This document shows positions 45,770-55,751 of a DNA stretch of 64,000 nt, piece by piece. How positions within the stretch are numbered: position 1 is the first letter of the stretch; each line of letters begins with the position of its first letter. The DNA comes from Duffyella gerundensis. Lineage in GTDB: Bacteria; Pseudomonadota; Gammaproteobacteria; Enterobacterales; Enterobacteriaceae. The position numbers and the translations under genes are program-made. The stretch is taken from positions 1,308,587 through 1,372,586 of the forward strand of contig NZ_LN907827.1 of assembly GCF_001517405.1 (NCBI RefSeq). The letters run 5' to 3'. Under the pieces are notes generated by a model. The model did not search any database, had not been told where the DNA came from, and saw only the letters and a program-made list of their open reading frames with translations.

Positions 45770-46672
45770 GTGAAAATAGCCATTTTGTCGCGGGATGGAA
45801 CGCTCTATTCCTGCAAGCGACTGCACGACGAAGCGCTGGCGCGTGGGCATGAGGTGGACGTTATCGATCCGCTCTCCTGCTACATGAATATCAATCCCGC
45901 GTCGCCCGCCGTGCATCTGCGCGGCCAACCGCTCGGGCCGTTTGATGCGGTGATTCCGCGCATTGGCCCGGCCACCACCTTTTATGGTACGGCGGTGCTG
46001 CGGCAGTTTGAGATGAGCGGCAGCTACCCGCTGAACGAGTCGGTGGCGATCACCCGTGCGCGTGACAAGCTGCGTTCATTACAGCTGCTGGCGCGGCAGG
46101 GGATAGATATGCCGGTTACCGGTTTTGCCTCCTCGCCGGACGACACCCATGATCTGATCGAGATGGTGGGCGGCGCGCCGCTGGTGGTCAAGCTGGTGGA
46201 AGGCACGCAGGGCATTGGCGTGGTGCTGGCAGAAACGCGCCAGGCGGCGGAGAGCGTGATCGACGCTTTTCGCGGGCTGAACGCGCACATTCTGGTGCAG
46301 GAATTTATCCGCGAAGCGCGCGGCTGCGACATTCGCTGTCTGGTGATTGGCGATGATGTGGTCGCCGCCATTGAGCGCGAGGCGAAAGAGGGCGATTTCC
46401 GTTCTAATTTGCATCGCGGCGGCCGGGCGCGTCAGGTCGAGATCAGCGAGCAGGAGCGAGCGATGGCGGTGAAAGCCGTCGCTACGCTGGGGCTGGACGT
46501 GGCAGGCGTGGATATTTTGCGCGCCGCGCGTGGCCCGTTGGTGATGGAAGTCAACGCGTCGCCCGGTCTCGAAGGCATCGAAAAGATCAGCGGCATGAAC
46601 ATCGCGGCGATGATGATTGCATGGATTGAACAGCACGCGCAGCCCGGTTTCTGTCTGAAAACCGGTGGCTGA
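45770..46672 (+). CDS. rimK: Ribosomal protein bS6 glutamate ligase RimK
   Basis: A 300-residue ATP-grasp enzyme, the same length as E. coli RimK, that adds glutamate residues to the C-terminus of ribosomal protein bS6. ATP-grasp landmarks are [32 protein letters not shown] (with the GCDIR metal/substrate stretch) and [14 protein letters not shown]. The start is the GTG at 45770, 19 bp after the nfsA stop. Confidence 0.95.
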   Translation: MKIAILSRDGTLYSCKRLHDEALARGHEVDVIDPLSCYMNINPASPAVHLRGQPLGPFDAVIPRIGPATTFYGTAVLRQFEMSGSYPLNESVAITRARDKLRSLQLLARQGIDMPVTGFASSPDDTHDLIEMVGGAPLVVKLVEGTQGIGVVLAETRQAAESVIDAFRGLNAHILVQEFIREARGCDIRCLVIGDDVVAAIEREAKEGDFRSNLHRGGRARQVEISEQERAMAVKAVATLGLDVAGVDILRAARGPLVMEVNASPGLEGIEKISGMNIAAMMIAWIEQHAQPGFCLKTGG

Positions 46673-46758
46673 CCGGCATAATGCGTGCCGGATCGTGGTG
46701 TTTCGCCGCTTTTTTTCGTAAGCTAATGCGCTTCCTGAAACAGGTGTAGGACTCAACG

Positions 46759-47244
46759 ATGGATTCACTCGTCGTTCCAGATATTGACGTGTTACGACGT
46801 TGGCTGGATCAACAAAGTATCAGCTGGTTTGAATGTGACGCCTGTCAGGCTTTACATCTGCCGCACATGCAAAATTTTGAAGGCGTATTCGATGCCAAGA
46901 TCGACCTGGTGGACAATATCATCCTCTTTTCTGCACTGGCTGAAGTAAAACCCACGGCGTTAATTCCTCTGGTTGGCGACCTGTCGCAAATCAACGCCAG
47001 TTCGCTGACGGTTAAAGCGTTTCTGGATATTCAGGATGATAACCTGCCGAAGCTGATCGTCTGTCAGTCGCTGAGCGTCAGCGCCGGGCTTACCTTCGGC
47101 CAGTTTTCCGCCTTTATGAAGCAGAGCGAAGAGCAGATTTCCATGGTGATCATGGAAGCCTTTGCCAACAATCTGCTGATCGTCGGCGATGAAGAAGAAG
47201 AGGAACGTCCCTCGCTGGCCAGCGGCCATTCAATGCTGCATTAA
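46759..47244 (+). CDS. ybjN: YbjN, T3SS-chaperone-fold sensory/motility modulator
   Basis: A 161-residue cytosolic protein matching YbjN (158 in E. coli): PDIDVLRRWLDQQ, the core ILFSALAEVKPTALIPLVGDL and the acidic C-terminus GDEEEEERP. The family has a type III secretion chaperone-like fold. YbjN and its Erwinia relative AmyR affect stress tolerance, motility, exopolysaccharide and virulence. It is the last gene of the ybjC-nfsA-rimK-ybjN run. Confidence 0.9.
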   Translation: MDSLVVPDIDVLRRWLDQQSISWFECDACQALHLPHMQNFEGVFDAKIDLVDNIILFSALAEVKPTALIPLVGDLSQINASSLTVKAFLDIQDDNLPKLIVCQSLSVSAGLTFGQFSAFMKQSEEQISMVIMEAFANNLLIVGDEEEEERPSLASGHSMLH

Positions 47245-47610
47245 GCCCTTTCGCTGTTCACCGCCACCCCGCGTGGCGGTTCCCTCCGCTTTCGCACCAA
47301 CGTTTATTCCAGTTTTATCCGCAATCACCAGATATTTCTCGCTGTTTATGCCGGTTAAGCGCTATCTCATAGACAAAACCTGCATAAAAAATCGATAAAA
47401 GGCGTTTTTTACGCTGGGCACTGGCCTCGATGCGGTGAGGCCGCTATTCTTGCGGGGCGGCGTTACGCGTGCTCCTGGCTCGCCGGTCGCGGTCTGCTGA
47501 CGGTTTCTTTTCGGTGAATAGTGATTCACTGCGTTACCGGGCAGGCATTATCTCAGCGCGGGGCTGCCCGTTCTGCATCGTGCGTTTTGATTGGCCTGGA
47601 GGAAGGAAGA
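47245..47610. other. Intergenic region upstream of potF
   Basis: About 365 bp without a gene. A 6-bp hairpin CCGCCA / TGGCGG just after ybjN may mark its 3' end, and a small palindrome GTGAATAGTGATTCAC lies near 47513-47528. No clear promoter, operator or small gene was identified. Confidence 0.45.
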
Positions 47611-48720
47611 ATGTTCAACCCACGTAAAACAGGGTTATCGGCTGTGGTAGCGGGCGTGCTGATGCTGGCATCGGCCGGCGCGATGGCAGAACAGAAAACG
47701 CTGCACGTCTATAACTGGTCCGACTATATTTCGCCGGATACCGTGCCAAATTTTGAAAAGCAGACCGGCGACAAAGTGGTCTATGACGTGTTTGACTCCA
47801 ATGAAGTGCTGGAAGGCAAACTGATGGCAGGCAGCACCGGCTATGACGTTGTGGTGCCATCGTCAAGCTTCCTCGCGCGTCAGCTGCAATCGGGCGTTTT
47901 TCAGGAGCTGGATAAGAGCAAGCTGCCAAACTACAAAAACCTCGATCCAGCCCTGTTGCAGAAGGTTGAGCAGCACGATCCCGGCAACAAATACGCCATT
48001 CCCTATCTCTGGGCGACCACCGGTATTGGCTATAACGTTGAGAAAGTGAAAGCGGCACTGGGCAAAGATGCGCCGGTTAACAGCTGGGATCTGGTGCTGA
48101 AGCCAGAAAACCTCGAGAAGCTGAAAAGCTGCGGCGTCTCTTTCCTCGATGCGCCGGAAGAGATTTTCGCTACCGTGCTGAACTACCTCGGCAAAGATCC
48201 CAACAGCAGCGATGCCAAAGATTACACCGGCGCCGCGACCGATCTGCTGCTGAAGCTGCGGCCTAATATTCGCTATTTCCACTCTTCGCAGTACATCAAC
48301 GATCTCGCCAACGGCAACACCTGCGTGGCGATCGGCTGGGCGGGCGACGTATTGCAGGCGAAGAAACGCGCTGACGAAGCGAAGAACGGCGTCAACATCG
48401 CCTACAGCATTCCCAAAGAGGGCGCGCTGGCGTTCTTCGACATGATGGCGATTCCAAAAGATGCCAAAAATGTAGATGAGGCCTACAAATGGCTGAACTA
48501 CATGATGGATCCCAAGGTGATTGCCGACGTTTCTGACAAAGTGTTCTACGCTAACGGTAACAAAGCATCGCTGCCGCTGATCAACGCGGATGTGCGCAAT
48601 AACCCCGGTATTTTCCCGACGCCGGATACTCTCGCGAAACTGTTTGTGCTGAAAGTTCAGGATCCAAAGCTGGATCGTGTGCGCACCCGCGCCTGGACCA
48701 AAGTGAAAAGCGGTCGATAA
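47611..48720 (+). CDS. potF: Putrescine-binding periplasmic protein PotF
   Basis: A 369-residue solute-binding protein for putrescine import by PotFGHI. It has a Sec signal peptide (about 26 residues, ending SAGAMA) and mature EQKTLHVYNWSDYISPDTV. SNEVLEGKLMAGSTGYDVVVPS and NTCVAIGWAGDV match polyamine-binding proteins. The ATG at 47611 has GGAGGAAGGAAG upstream; the frame extends to 47521. A strong hairpin follows before potG. Confidence 0.96.
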   Translation: MFNPRKTGLSAVVAGVLMLASAGAMAEQKTLHVYNWSDYISPDTVPNFEKQTGDKVVYDVFDSNEVLEGKLMAGSTGYDVVVPSSSFLARQLQSGVFQELDKSKLPNYKNLDPALLQKVEQHDPGNKYAIPYLWATTGIGYNVEKVKAALGKDAPVNSWDLVLKPENLEKLKSCGVSFLDAPEEIFATVLNYLGKDPNSSDAKDYTGAATDLLLKLRPNIRYFHSSQYINDLANGNTCVAIGWAGDVLQAKKRADEAKNGVNIAYSIPKEGALAFFDMMAIPKDAKNVDEAYKWLNYMMDPKVIADVSDKVFYANGNKASLPLINADVRNNPGIFPTPDTLAKLFVLKVQDPKLDRVRTRAWTKVKSGR

Positions 48721-48730
48721 ATCGATCGGC

Positions 48731-48760
48731 CCGCGCTGGCTGGCGTACCAGTCAGCGCGG
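48731..48760 (+). promoter_or_regulatory. Intercistronic hairpin between potF and potG
   Basis: A 13-bp stem CCGCGCTGGCTGG / CCAGTCAGCGCGG (one G-T wobble) with a 4-nt loop, 10 bp after the potF stop and without a T tract. It is a likely mRNA 3'-end stabiliser that raises PotF over PotGHI. Confidence 0.72.
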
Positions 48761-48866
48761 ACTAACCTGAAATAATCTGACAACAGAGGCGCACCACCGG
48801 CCTCTGTTGTGCCATTTTTGCGGCTGGCTTAGCCCGGCTTTTGCCTGGCTCCGGAGAGTATTATTT

Positions 48867-50000
48867 GTGAACGATGCAACAACCCGCCCTCAACCGAAAC
48901 CCGCTAAAGCGCTGACCCCGCTGCTGGAAATGCGTAACCTGACCAAATCTTTCGACGGCCAGCATGCGGTAGACGACGTCAGCCTGACCATTTATCAGGG
49001 TGAAATCTTTGCGCTGCTGGGCGCATCTGGCTGCGGTAAATCTACGCTGCTGCGCATGCTGGCGGGATTTGAACCGCCTACCAGCGGGCAGATTCTGCTG
49101 GATGGCCAGGATCTGTCGCACGTGCCGCCTTATCAACGGCCAATCAACATGATGTTTCAGTCCTATGCGCTTTTCCCGCATATGACCGTTGAGCAGAACA
49201 TCGCCTTTGGCCTGAAGCAGGACAAGCTGGCGAAAGCGGACATTCGCGATCGCGTTGAGGAGATGCTGGCGTTGGTGCACATGCAGGAGTTCGCCAAACG
49301 CAAGCCGCACCAGCTTTCAGGTGGCCAGCGTCAGCGTGTGGCGCTGGCCCGCAGCCTGGCGAAACGGCCTAAGCTGCTGCTGCTCGATGAGCCAATGGGC
49401 GCGCTGGACAAAAAGCTGCGCGATCGCATGCAGCTGGAAGTGGTGGATATTCTGGAGCGTGTAGGTGCCACCTGCGTGATGGTGACCCACGATCAGGAAG
49501 AGGCGATGACCATGGCAGGGCGCATCGCCATCATGAATCGCGGTAAATTCGTGCAGATTGGCGAGCCGGAAGAGATTTACGAGCACCCAACCAGCCGTTA
49601 CAGCGCCGAGTTTATCGGCTCGGTTAACGTGTTTGAAGGCCTGCTGACCGCACGCGAAGCGGATGGGCTGGTGATTCAGAGCCCGGGGCTAATTAATCCG
49701 CTGAAGGTTGATTCTGATATGTCGGTGCTGGAAAACGTGCCGGTTTATGTGGCGCTGCGCCCGGAAAAAGTGATGCTGTGCGAACAGCCGCCTGCCGATG
49801 GCTGCAACTTCGCCACTGGCGAAGTGGTGCATATTGCCTATCTGGGCGATCTGTCGATTTACCATGTGCGCCTGCGCAGTGGACAGATGCTCAGCGCGCA
49901 GTTGCAAAACGCCCATCGTTATCGCAAAGGCGCGCCAACCTGGGGCGATGAGGTGCAGCTCTGTTGGGATACCGACAGCTGCGTCGTACTGACGGTATAA
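48867..50000 (+). CDS. potG: Putrescine ABC transporter ATP-binding protein PotG
   Basis: A 377-residue ATPase, the same length as E. coli PotG. Walker A GASGCGKST, signature LSGGQRQR, Walker B LLLLDEPMGALDKK and H-loop MVTHDQEEAMT are present. A C-terminal TOBE regulatory domain includes VALRPEKVMLCEQPP. The start is the GTG at 48867, with GGAGAG upstream and the family N-terminus VNDATTRPQ; the open frame runs back to 48807. Confidence 0.95.
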   Translation: MNDATTRPQPKPAKALTPLLEMRNLTKSFDGQHAVDDVSLTIYQGEIFALLGASGCGKSTLLRMLAGFEPPTSGQILLDGQDLSHVPPYQRPINMMFQSYALFPHMTVEQNIAFGLKQDKLAKADIRDRVEEMLALVHMQEFAKRKPHQLSGGQRQRVALARSLAKRPKLLLLDEPMGALDKKLRDRMQLEVVDILERVGATCVMVTHDQEEAMTMAGRIAIMNRGKFVQIGEPEEIYEHPTSRYSAEFIGSVNVFEGLLTAREADGLVIQSPGLINPLKVDSDMSVLENVPVYVALRPEKVMLCEQPPADGCNFATGEVVHIAYLGDLSIYHVRLRSGQMLSAQLQNAHRYRKGAPTWGDEVQLCWDTDSCVVLTV

Positions 50001-50014
50001 CGCAGGAGAAGATC

Positions 50015-50971
50015 ATGAGCCACTATTCTGACGGCGGCCATCCGCCGCCGCGTCCCGGCGCGCTAAAACGCTGGGTTGCCCGCATGAAAATGCAGCACAG
50101 CCGTAAACTGGTGATTGCGCTGCCTTATCTCTGGCTAACGCTGTTTTTCCTGCTGCCGTTTTTGATCGTGCTGAAAATCAGCTTTGCGGATATTGCACGG
50201 GCGATTCCGCCTTACACCGATCTGATTAGCTGGGCCGACGATCAGTTCAGCCTGGTGCTTAACTTCGCCAACTATCTGCAGCTTACCGACGATCCGCTCT
50301 ACATTGATGCTTACTTACAGTCGCTAAAAGTGGCGGCGATCTCCACGGTAATCTGCCTGCTGATCGGTTATCCACTGGCGTGGGCGGTGGCGCACAGCAA
50401 ACCGTCAATGCGCAGCATTCTGCTGTTGCTGGTGTTGCTGCCTTCCTGGACATCGTTTCTGGTTCGCGTCTACGCCTGGATGGGCCTGCTGAACAACAAC
50501 GGCATTCTCAACCGTTTTCTGATGTGGCTGGGCGTCATCGACCATCCGCTGGTAATCCTCTATACCAACACGGCGGTCTACATCGGCATTGTTTACTGTT
50601 ATCTGCCGTTTATGGTGCTGCCGATCTACACCGCGTTGACGCGTATCGATTATTCTCTGGTGGAAGCGTCGCTGGATCTGGGTGCCCGACCGCTGAAGAC
50701 TTTTTTCAGCGTTATCGTGCCGCTGACCAAAGGCGGCATTATTGCCGGTTCGATGCTGGTGTTTATTCCGGCGGTGGGCGAATACGTTATTCCTGAACTG
50801 CTTGGCGGCCCGGACAGCATCATGATTGGCCGAATTCTCTGGCAGGAGTTCTTTAACAACCGTGACTGGCCAGTGGCCTCGTCGCTGGCGGTGATCATTC
50901 TGCTGATTCTGATTCTGCCGATTATCTGGTTTCATAAACATCAAAACAAACAGCTGGGGGAGAAAGCATGA
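50015..50971 (+). CDS. potH: Putrescine ABC transporter permease PotH
   Basis: A 318-residue permease (E. coli 317) with six transmembrane helices after a cytoplasmic N-terminus rich in Pro and basic residues. The EAA loop is in LVEASLDLGARPLKTFFSVI. The ATG at 50015 has AGGAG at good spacing, 14 bp after potG; the open frame begins at 49964. It overlaps potI by 4 bp. Confidence 0.95.
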   Translation: MSHYSDGGHPPPRPGALKRWVARMKMQHSRKLVIALPYLWLTLFFLLPFLIVLKISFADIARAIPPYTDLISWADDQFSLVLNFANYLQLTDDPLYIDAYLQSLKVAAISTVICLLIGYPLAWAVAHSKPSMRSILLLLVLLPSWTSFLVRVYAWMGLLNNNGILNRFLMWLGVIDHPLVILYTNTAVYIGIVYCYLPFMVLPIYTALTRIDYSLVEASLDLGARPLKTFFSVIVPLTKGGIIAGSMLVFIPAVGEYVIPELLGGPDSIMIGRILWQEFFNNRDWPVASSLAVIILLILILPIIWFHKHQNKQLGEKA

Positions 50972-51810
50972 GTTTACCCGCCGTTCGATCCCCGTGGCGC
51001 CGCGTCATTTTGCTGGTGGGCTTTCTGTTTCTCTATGCGCCGATGGTGCTGCTGGTGGTCTACTCCTTTAACAGCTCGCAGCTGGTGACCGTATGGGAAA
51101 GCTGGTCGCTGCACTGGTATCGCGTGCTGTTTCAGGACAGCGCGATGATCAGCGCGGTTACGCTCAGCCTGACCATCGCCGCGCTGGCGGCCACCATGGC
51201 GGTGGTGCTCGGCACCATTGCAGCGGTGATCATCGTGCGCTTTGGTCGCTTTCGCGGTCATACCGGCTTTGCATTTATGCTGACGGCGCCGCTGGTGATG
51301 CCGGATGTGATAACCGGTTTATCGCTGCTGCTGCTGTTTGTGGCGATGGCGCACGCGCTTGGCTGGCCCGCCGATCGCGGTATGCTGACCATTTGGCTGG
51401 CGCATGTCACCTTTTGTACCGCCTACGTGGCGGTGGTGATTAACGCCCGTTTGCGCGAACTCGATCGCTCAATCGAAGAAGCGGCGATGGATTTAGGCGC
51501 CGCGCCGCTGAAGGTCTTCTTTGTGATTACCGTACCGACGATCGCTCCGGCGCTGGTCACCGGCTGGCTGCTGGCCTTTACCCTGTCGCTGGACGATCTG
51601 GTGATTGCCAGTTTTGTCACCGGACCGGGCGCCACCACGCTGCCGATGGCGATTTTTGCCACCGTGCGTCGCGGGGTGAACCCGGAGATTAATGCGCTGG
51701 CGTCGCTGATATTGCTGGTGGTGGGCATCGTTGGCTTTATCGCCTGGCGCCTGATGGCGCACGAAGAGAAGAAGCGAATACGCGATATTCAGAAAGCAAA
51801 ACGTGGCTGA
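50968..51810 (+). CDS. potI: Putrescine ABC transporter permease PotI
   Basis: A 280-residue permease (E. coli 281) forming a heterodimer with PotH. It has six membrane helices and the EAA loop SIEEAAMDLGAAPLKVFFVI. SFNSSQLVTVWESWSLHWY near the N-terminus is typical of PotC/PotI proteins. It is the last gene of potFGHI, and a terminator follows at 51837. Confidence 0.95.
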   Translation: MSLPAVRSPWRRVILLVGFLFLYAPMVLLVVYSFNSSQLVTVWESWSLHWYRVLFQDSAMISAVTLSLTIAALAATMAVVLGTIAAVIIVRFGRFRGHTGFAFMLTAPLVMPDVITGLSLLLLFVAMAHALGWPADRGMLTIWLAHVTFCTAYVAVVINARLRELDRSIEEAAMDLGAAPLKVFFVITVPTIAPALVTGWLLAFTLSLDDLVIASFVTGPGATTLPMAIFATVRRGVNPEINALASLILLVVGIVGFIAWRLMAHEEKKRIRDIQKAKRG

Positions 51811-51836
51811 AATGCATAAAGTTTGCCACTATTCGG

Positions 51837-51862
51837 AAAGGGCCGCTTTGTCGGCCCTTTTT
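51837..51862 (+). terminator. Intrinsic terminator of potFGHI
   Basis: A 9-bp stem AAAGGGCCG / CGGCCCTTT with a 6-nt loop and two more T. It lies 26 bp after the potI stop and 13 bp before ybjO. Confidence 0.85.
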
Positions 51863-51875
51863 ACGGAGTTGCACC

Positions 51876-52337
51876 ATGTCTGAAACCTTTAAAACCGCGC
51901 CGCTGCATGATGCGCCGGTGCCGGTAATGATCGCGGGAATCGCGATTCTGGCGACGCGTACGCTGGGCGTCGCCATGCTGTTCCATGAGCTGGGCTTTCA
52001 GGAGATCGCCTCTTTTGTGCATCGCAGCGCGCAGGCGTGGGATTCCACGCTGATCTTTATCGCCAGCCAGCTGCTGTTTTGTATCGAGCTGCGCTGTGCG
52101 TTTATGTTGATGCGCGGCGCAAATCGAGGCCGCTGGGGCTACGCACTGACTCAGGCGATCGTGCTGAGCTACATGGTGGTAGCGTCGCTGGGCTGGGTGT
52201 ATCCGGAGATTTTCAGCATCAGCGGTGAGAACGATGCGGAGATCGTCCATCGCGTGCTGCTGCAAAAGCTGCCCGATCTGTTGGTGCTGATATTGCTGTT
52301 TGTGCCCGCCAGCAGTCGGCAATATTTCCGTCCCTGA
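51876..52337 (+). CDS. ybjO: Inner membrane protein YbjO (DUF2593)
   Basis: A 153-residue protein (E. coli 162) with four predicted hydrophobic helices, matching YbjO by position between potI and rlmC and by PVPVMIAGIAILATRTLGVAML at the N-terminal helix. Function is unknown. It starts directly after the pot terminator, so its expression may depend on read-through or an uncharacterised promoter. Confidence 0.85.
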   Translation: MSETFKTAPLHDAPVPVMIAGIAILATRTLGVAMLFHELGFQEIASFVHRSAQAWDSTLIFIASQLLFCIELRCAFMLMRGANRGRWGYALTQAIVLSYMVVASLGWVYPEIFSISGENDAEIVHRVLLQKLPDLLVLILLFVPASSRQYFRP

Positions 52338-52385
52338 TGGTGCTATAATCGCGCGCTGCTACAGGACACTCAACACAGGTTTAAC

Positions 52386-53513
52386 ATGCACTGCGCGCTT
52401 TATGACGCCAACCGCTGTCGCTCATGTCAGTGGCTGGAAAAATCCTATCCGCAACAGATCGACGACAAACAATCGCTGCTGCAACAGCTGCTGGCCGATC
52501 ACCCGGTCGCCGAGTGGCGCGCACCGGTGCTCTCCGCGCAACAGGCGTTTCGCAACAAAGCGAAAATGGTGGTCAGCGGCAGCGTTGAGCGTCCGGTGCT
52601 TGGGCTGTTGCACGCCGACGGCGAGGCGGTGGATTTAATCGACTGCCCGCTCTATCCTGCGAGTTTCCGCACCGTTTTTGCTGCCCTGATCCCATTTATT
52701 GCCCGTGCCGGGCTGACGCCTTATCACGTTGCGCGCCGCCGTGGCGAACTGAAATTCGTCTTGCTCACCGAAAGCACGCGCGGCGAACTGATGCTGCGCT
52801 TTGTGCTGCGCTCAGAACAGAAGCTGACTCAGCTGCAGGCGGCGCTGCCGTGGCTACAGGCGGAGCTGCCGCAGCTTAAGGTGATCACCGCCAATATTCA
52901 GCCGGTACCGATGGCGATTCTCGAAGGCAAAGAGGAGATCTTTCTCACCGCGCAGCACGCTCTGGCGGAACAGCTGAACGATGTGCCGCTGTCGATCCGC
53001 CCGCAGAGTTTTTTCCAGACCAACGCGCCGGTGGCTGCGCAGCTTTATCAAACTGCACGCGAGTGGGTGCGGGCGCTGCCGGTTGAGAGCATGTGGGATC
53101 TTTTTTGTGGGGTAGGCGGTTTTGGCCTGCATTGCGCGACCCCGCAGATGCGGTTGACCGGCATAGAGATCAGCGCTGAAGCGATCGCCTGCGCACAGCA
53201 GTCGGCGCAGGCGATGGGATTACACCAGGTGAACTTTGCCGCGCTGGATTCGACGCAGTTTGCCACCGGCAATGACAGCGCGCCACAGCTGGTGCTGGTC
53301 AATCCGCCACGGCGTGGCATTGGTGAAACGCTGTGTCAGTGGCTCAGCGAGATGGCGCCGCCGTGGATCCTCTACTCGAGCTGCAATGCACGCAGCATGG
53401 CGGAGGATATCGCCCGTTTGCCGGATTATGCGGTGCAGCGGGTGCAGCTGTTCGACATGTTTCCCCATACCGCGCACTACGAAGTGCTGACCCTGCTGGA
53501 GCGGAAAAGCTAA
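52386..53513 (+). CDS. rlmC: 23S rRNA (uracil-747 C5)-methyltransferase RlmC
   Basis: A 375-residue enzyme, the same length as E. coli RlmC (RumB), that makes m5U747 in 23S rRNA. N-terminal Fe-S ligands C3, C11 and C14 ([14 protein letters not shown]) are present. The SAM site is [15 protein letters not shown], and [10 protein letters not shown] is the conserved DPPR-type loop. The catalytic Cys lies in [13 protein letters not shown] near residue 334. It is convergent with artJ. Confidence 0.96.
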   Translation: MHCALYDANRCRSCQWLEKSYPQQIDDKQSLLQQLLADHPVAEWRAPVLSAQQAFRNKAKMVVSGSVERPVLGLLHADGEAVDLIDCPLYPASFRTVFAALIPFIARAGLTPYHVARRRGELKFVLLTESTRGELMLRFVLRSEQKLTQLQAALPWLQAELPQLKVITANIQPVPMAILEGKEEIFLTAQHALAEQLNDVPLSIRPQSFFQTNAPVAAQLYQTAREWVRALPVESMWDLFCGVGGFGLHCATPQMRLTGIEISAEAIACAQQSAQAMGLHQVNFAALDSTQFATGNDSAPQLVLVNPPRRGIGETLCQWLSEMAPPWILYSSCNARSMAEDIARLPDYAVQRVQLFDMFPHTAHYEVLTLLERKS

Positions 53514-53530
53514 GGGCCGCCTGGCGGCCC
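53514..53530 (-). terminator. Possible terminator hairpin between rlmC and artJ
   Basis: A perfect 7-bp stem GGGCCGC / GCGGCCC with a 3-nt loop between convergent genes. The T tract is poor on both strands, so efficiency is uncertain. Confidence 0.4.
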
Positions 53531-53541
53531 TGAAGGAGGAC

Positions 53542-54276
53542 TTACTGCGGGAACCACTTATCATTGATGCGCTGCAGGGTGCCGTCAGCTTTGGCGGCGT
53601 TCAGAGCAGCGTTGAGTTTTTCCAGCAGCGCGTGATTATCCAGACGCACGGCGATGCCTAAACCAGTGCCAAAATAGGCGGGATCGGTAATGTGTTCACC
53701 CACGGTATGCAGCTCAGGATTGGTTTTCAGCCACTGATTAACCACCGCGGTATCGCCAAATACGCCATCCAGCCGATTATTTTTCAAATCCAGAATGGCG
53801 TTCTGATAGCTGTCATAGGCCACGGCCACTACGTCAGGATGTTTCTCCAGCAGGTATTTCTGATGCGTAGTGCCATTTTCCATGCCGATACGCTTGCCTG
53901 CCAGCTGATCCTGTTGCGTGAAGTTTTTACTGCGGGCGATCACTACCGCGGAGTTGGCGTAGTAAGGCTGGGTAAACGCCACCTGCTTGCTGCGCTCTGC
54001 GGTGATATCCATACCGGAGATCACCGCATCAAAACGGCGAAACTTCAGCGACGGGATCAGACTGTCAAACGCGTTATTGGTAAAGGTACAGTCAGCCTGC
54101 ATCTTTTCGCACAGCGCTTTCGCTAAATCGATATCAAAACCCACTACCTGATTATTGCTGTCCAGCGACTCGAACGGCGGATAAGTCGCGGATGAGGCAA
54201 AGCGAATTTTGTCAGCAGCGTGGGCGGTTAACGTGGCGGTTGCCAGCACGGCAGCCAGGATCCATCTGTTCATCAA
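53542..54276 (-). CDS. artJ: Arginine-binding periplasmic protein ArtJ
   Basis: A 244-residue polar amino acid-binding protein with a signal peptide (MMNRWILAAVLATATLTAHA, then ADKIRFAS). SATYPPFESLDSNN, DAVISGMDITAERSKQVAF and GMENGTTHQKYL fit ArtJ, the L-arginine-specific binding protein of the Art system. Two ATGs (54276, 54273) follow GGAG. It lies downstream of artPIQM and after a hairpin, so it may have its own promoter, as in E. coli, where ArgR represses artJ strongly. Confidence 0.94.
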   Translation of the reverse strand: MMNRWILAAVLATATLTAHAADKIRFASSATYPPFESLDSNNQVVGFDIDLAKALCEKMQADCTFTNNAFDSLIPSLKFRRFDAVISGMDITAERSKQVAFTQPYYANSAVVIARSKNFTQQDQLAGKRIGMENGTTHQKYLLEKHPDVVAVAYDSYQNAILDLKNNRLDGVFGDTAVVNQWLKTNPELHTVGEHITDPAYFGTGLGIAVRLDNHALLEKLNAALNAAKADGTLQRINDKWFPQ

Positions 54277-54336
54277 TGTTGCTCCATAAGTTATGCGCCG
54301 TGCGCAGGTGCAGGCCGCGAAAAAGTCAGCAGGCGG

Positions 54337-54354
54337 GCAGGGCGGAAACCCTGC
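54337..54354 (-). promoter_or_regulatory. Hairpin between artM and artJ
   Basis: A 6-bp stem (GCAGGG / CCCTGC) extendable by three pairs (GCG / CGC) across a mismatch, with a T5 run about 13 nt further on the minus strand. It could end artPIQM transcripts or separate artJ expression. Confidence 0.4.
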
Positions 54355-54362
54355 ACCGCAAA

Positions 54363-55031
54363 TCAGTTACGCCGTTCAAACGCCAGCGCGCGTCGCTCAA
54401 TCAGCCGCATCATTAAGGTCAGCAGGCCGTTCACGCAGAGATAAATCAGTCCGGCGGCGGCGAACACCATCACATCATAGGTGCGGCCATACAGCAGCTG
54501 GCCGTGGCCCATCACTTCCATCAGCGTAATGGTGTAGGCCAGCGAGGTGCTTTTAAACACCAGCACCACTTCATTCGAATAGGAAGAGAGCGCGCGTTTA
54601 AAGGCATAGGGCAACAAGATACGCAGCGTATCTTTGCGATTCATCCCCAGCGCCGCGCACGACTGCCACTGGCCGGCAGGAATCGCTTTCACCGCGCCGT
54701 AAAACAGCTGTGTGGTGTAGGCGGCACTGTTTAGCGAGAGCGCCAGCAGCGCACAGAGCCAGGGCTGCGACAGCAGATGCCACAGCCAGGGAATGTTCTG
54801 GATAGACGGAAACTGGCCGGGTCCGTAGTAGATCAGGAAGATCTGCACCAGCAGCGGCGTGCCGGTAAACAGGGTGATATAGCCCCTGGTCAGCTGACTG
54901 ACCACCGGCACCTTCAGCGCCAGCACCACGGTAAACAGCAGCGACAGCACCAGCGCGGCAATCAGCGAAGCCACGGTGAGCGTCAGGCTGGTTTGCAGGC
55001 CTTTCATTAATTCAGGTAAGTAGGCGAGCAT
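54363..55031 (-). CDS. artM: Arginine ABC transporter permease ArtM
   Basis: A 222-residue permease, the same length as E. coli ArtM. It has five membrane helices, with the EAA loop at IPAGQWQSCAALGMNRKDTLRIL-type sequence. It forms a heterodimer with ArtQ for arginine import. Its start codon overlaps the artQ stop by 1 bp, so translation is probably coupled. Confidence 0.95.
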   Translation of the reverse strand: MLAYLPELMKGLQTSLTLTVASLIAALVLSLLFTVVLALKVPVVSQLTRGYITLFTGTPLLVQIFLIYYGPGQFPSIQNIPWLWHLLSQPWLCALLALSLNSAAYTTQLFYGAVKAIPAGQWQSCAALGMNRKDTLRILLPYAFKRALSSYSNEVVLVFKSTSLAYTITLMEVMGHGQLLYGRTYDVMVFAAAGLIYLCVNGLLTLMMRLIERRALAFERRN

Positions 55032-55747
55032 CAGCTGTCACCTCGCTCAAAACGGGTGGTGCGCAGTTCAATGCGTCGCAACACCGCCTGGCTCAGCAGC
55101 GTAATCACCAGATAGATTGCCGCGGCGATCAGAAACCAGTTGAACGGCTCCTGCGTGCGTGTGGCAATGCTGCGGGTTTGCAGCATCAAATCGTTTACGC
55201 TGATCAGCGACACCAGCGCGGTATCCTTCAGCAATACCAGCCACTGATTACCAAGGCCGGGCAGCGCATGACGCCACATCTGTGGCAGGATCAGCCGGAA
55301 AAAAATGGCACCTTTCTTCATGCCCAGCGCCTGGCCCGATTCCCACTGGCCCTGTGGCACGGCGCGCAGCGCGCCGCGCAGAGTTTGCGAAGCGTAGGAC
55401 GCGTACAGAATGGCCAGCGCGATTACGCCGCACAGAAACGGACTGACGTCGAAATTTTCAATGTTGACCTGAATCGGCAGCTGAAACAGGCCGAAATTCA
55501 GCGTAAAGCCGTCGGAGAGCAGCAACAGCAACTGCGAGGCGCCGAAGTAGATAAACAGCACCACGAGAATTTCTGGCAGGCCGCGAAACAGCGTCACCAG
55601 GCCCGTGCCGAGCCAGGCAACCGGGCGCCAGCGTGCTGATTCCCAGGCAGCGAAAATCATCGCCAGCACCAGGCCAACCACCAGAGCGGAAAGGGCAAGG
55701 CCGACGGTCATCCCGGCGGCGCTTGCGAGAGGCATGATCTCATTCAT
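55031..55747 (-). CDS. artQ: Arginine ABC transporter permease ArtQ
   Basis: A 238-residue permease, the same length as E. coli ArtQ. The EAA loop is [20 protein letters not shown], and it has five or six hydrophobic helices. It starts 4 bp after the artI stop and overlaps artM by 1 bp, placing it in the middle of artPIQM. Confidence 0.95.
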   Translation of the reverse strand: MNEIMPLASAAGMTVGLALSALVVGLVLAMIFAAWESARWRPVAWLGTGLVTLFRGLPEILVVLFIYFGASQLLLLLSDGFTLNFGLFQLPIQVNIENFDVSPFLCGVIALAILYASYASQTLRGALRAVPQGQWESGQALGMKKGAIFFRLILPQMWRHALPGLGNQWLVLLKDTALVSLISVNDLMLQTRSIATRTQEPFNWFLIAAAIYLVITLLSQAVLRRIELRTTRFERGDS

Positions 55748-55751
55748 TTAA

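Noticed and set aside
47863..48783. 306-codon frame antisense to potF
   Set aside because: Shadow frame caused by codon bias of potF; no ribosome site or recognisable domain.
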